Position numbers and translations under genes: made by a program
Part shown: one piece after another, positions 7,641 through 7,811 of the stretch
Layout of the letters: each line of letters begins with the position of its first letter
Numbering within the stretch: the stretch's first letter is position 1
The notes under the pieces: model-generated
Databases searched by the model: none
Told to the model about the DNA's origin: nothing
The model's input: only the letters and a program-made list of their open reading frames with translations
Assembly: GCA_003230535.1 (NCBI GenBank)
Contig: QIEW01000446.1
Coordinates: 1-7,811, forward strand
Source of the DNA: a bacterium
GTDB taxonomy: Bacteria > SZUA-182 > SZUA-191
DNA: 7,811 nucleotides
Reading direction: 5' to 3'

Positions 7641-7672
7641 CTCCCGCTGGTCGCTTCTATAACGGGAGTTTT
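7641..7672 (+). terminator. Putative intrinsic terminator of the signalling operon
   Basis: CTCCCG (7641-7646) pairs with CGGGAG (7663-7668) across a 16-base loop and is followed at once by TTTT (7669-7672). It lies 27 bases after the last gene's stop. The stem is GC-rich but short and the loop is large, so it is a moderate candidate, perhaps acting together with the hairpin at 7614-7628. Confidence 0.55.
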
Positions 7673-7683
7673 CGGTGATTTGT

Positions 7684-7755
7684 ATGAAAATTTTGTTTTT
7701 TGACCGTTATTCTATAACTAGAACGTATAGGAATTTCCTTTTTTTGGTCCAATAA
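7684..7755 (+). CDS. Possible 23-codon small ORF (unproven)
   Basis: The ATG at 7684 opens a 23-codon frame ending in TAA. GGTGA (7674-7678) sits 5 bases before it, a fair Shine-Dalgarno. The peptide begins MKILFFDRYSI and is rich in Phe, Leu, Arg and Tyr. It matches nothing I recognise. It lies after the putative terminator in T-rich sequence and ahead of the inverted repeat at 7780-7803, so a leader peptide for a gene beyond the window is conceivable. A chance ORF is at least as likely. Confidence 0.15.
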   Translation: MKILFFDRYSITRTYRNFLFLVQ

Positions 7756-7779
7756 AACAAATAGATAAGTTTTTATGTG

Positions 7780-7803
7780 CTGTCGGGTTCTCAAACCCGA
7801 CAG
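7780..7803. repeat. Perfect inverted repeat at window edge
   Basis: CTGTCGGGTT and AACCCGACAG form a perfect 10-bp stem with a 4-base loop (CTCA). It is the strongest hairpin in the window. On the + strand the sequence after it is cut off by the window edge. On the - strand no T-run follows, so it does not look like a terminator for a convergent gene. It could be an operator, an attenuator or terminator stem, or part of a dispersed palindromic repeat. Confidence 0.6.
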
Positions 7804-7811
7804 GCTGAATG

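Noticed and set aside
7700-7730. Sigma-70-type promoter TTGACC ... TATAGG
   Set aside because: TTGACC at 7700-7705 is a good -35, but TATAAC at 7713 is far too close and TATAGG at 7726 is about 20 bases away. The spacing is poor, so it is not annotated.
7614-7811. Sigma-54 target promoter for the activator in the 3' region
   Set aside because: No GG-N10-GC arrangement with the surrounding consensus was seen on the + strand. A target promoter may lie outside the window.

Overview
The window holds one dense, co-directional (+ strand) signalling cluster of five protein genes covering about bases 1-7613, followed by about 200 bases of non-coding 3' sequence. Base composition is moderate. The gene set is an extracytoplasmic PhnD-type binding protein, a hybrid kinase carrying a 'two-CW' cysteine domain, and a sigma-54 activator. 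This combination suggests an anaerobic environmental bacterium, most plausibly a Peptococcaceae-like clostridium or a Desulfobacterota member. That assignment is inference from gene content only; no marker gene is present.

Layout: (1) bases 1-784, the 3' part of a PhnD-family substrate-binding protein whose true start lies upstream of the window; (2) 834-4340, a 1168-residue membrane hybrid histidine kinase with TM, Cache-like sensor, TM, HAMP split by a two-CW domain, GAF, GAF, HisKA, HATPase, REC and REC; (3) 4337-4729, a stand-alone receiver protein overlapping the kinase stop by ATGA; (4) 4704-6260, a soluble REC-PAS-HisKA-HATPase kinase overlapping the previous gene by 26 bases; (5) 6273-7613, an NtrC-family REC-AAA+-Fis sigma-54 activator 12 bases further on; (6) 7614-7811, two hairpins, one of them a plausible intrinsic terminator, then T-rich sequence with a possible 23-codon ORF and a perfect 10-bp inverted repeat at the edge of the window.

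Working model (inference): the binding protein presents a small ligand, perhaps a phosphonate- or phosphate-like anion, to the extracytoplasmic domain of the hybrid kinase. The kinase also reads a cytoplasmic redox or metal signal through the two-CW insert and small ligands through its GAF domains. Phosphate then moves through receivers to the second, soluble kinase, which phosphorylates the NtrC-type activator that drives sigma-54 promoters elsewhere. The cluster has five receiver domains and two histidine-kinase cores but no recognisable Hpt domain, so the wiring is not obvious. No ABC permease or ATPase gene and no -24/-12 promoter is visible, which favours a sensing rather than a transport role for the binding protein.
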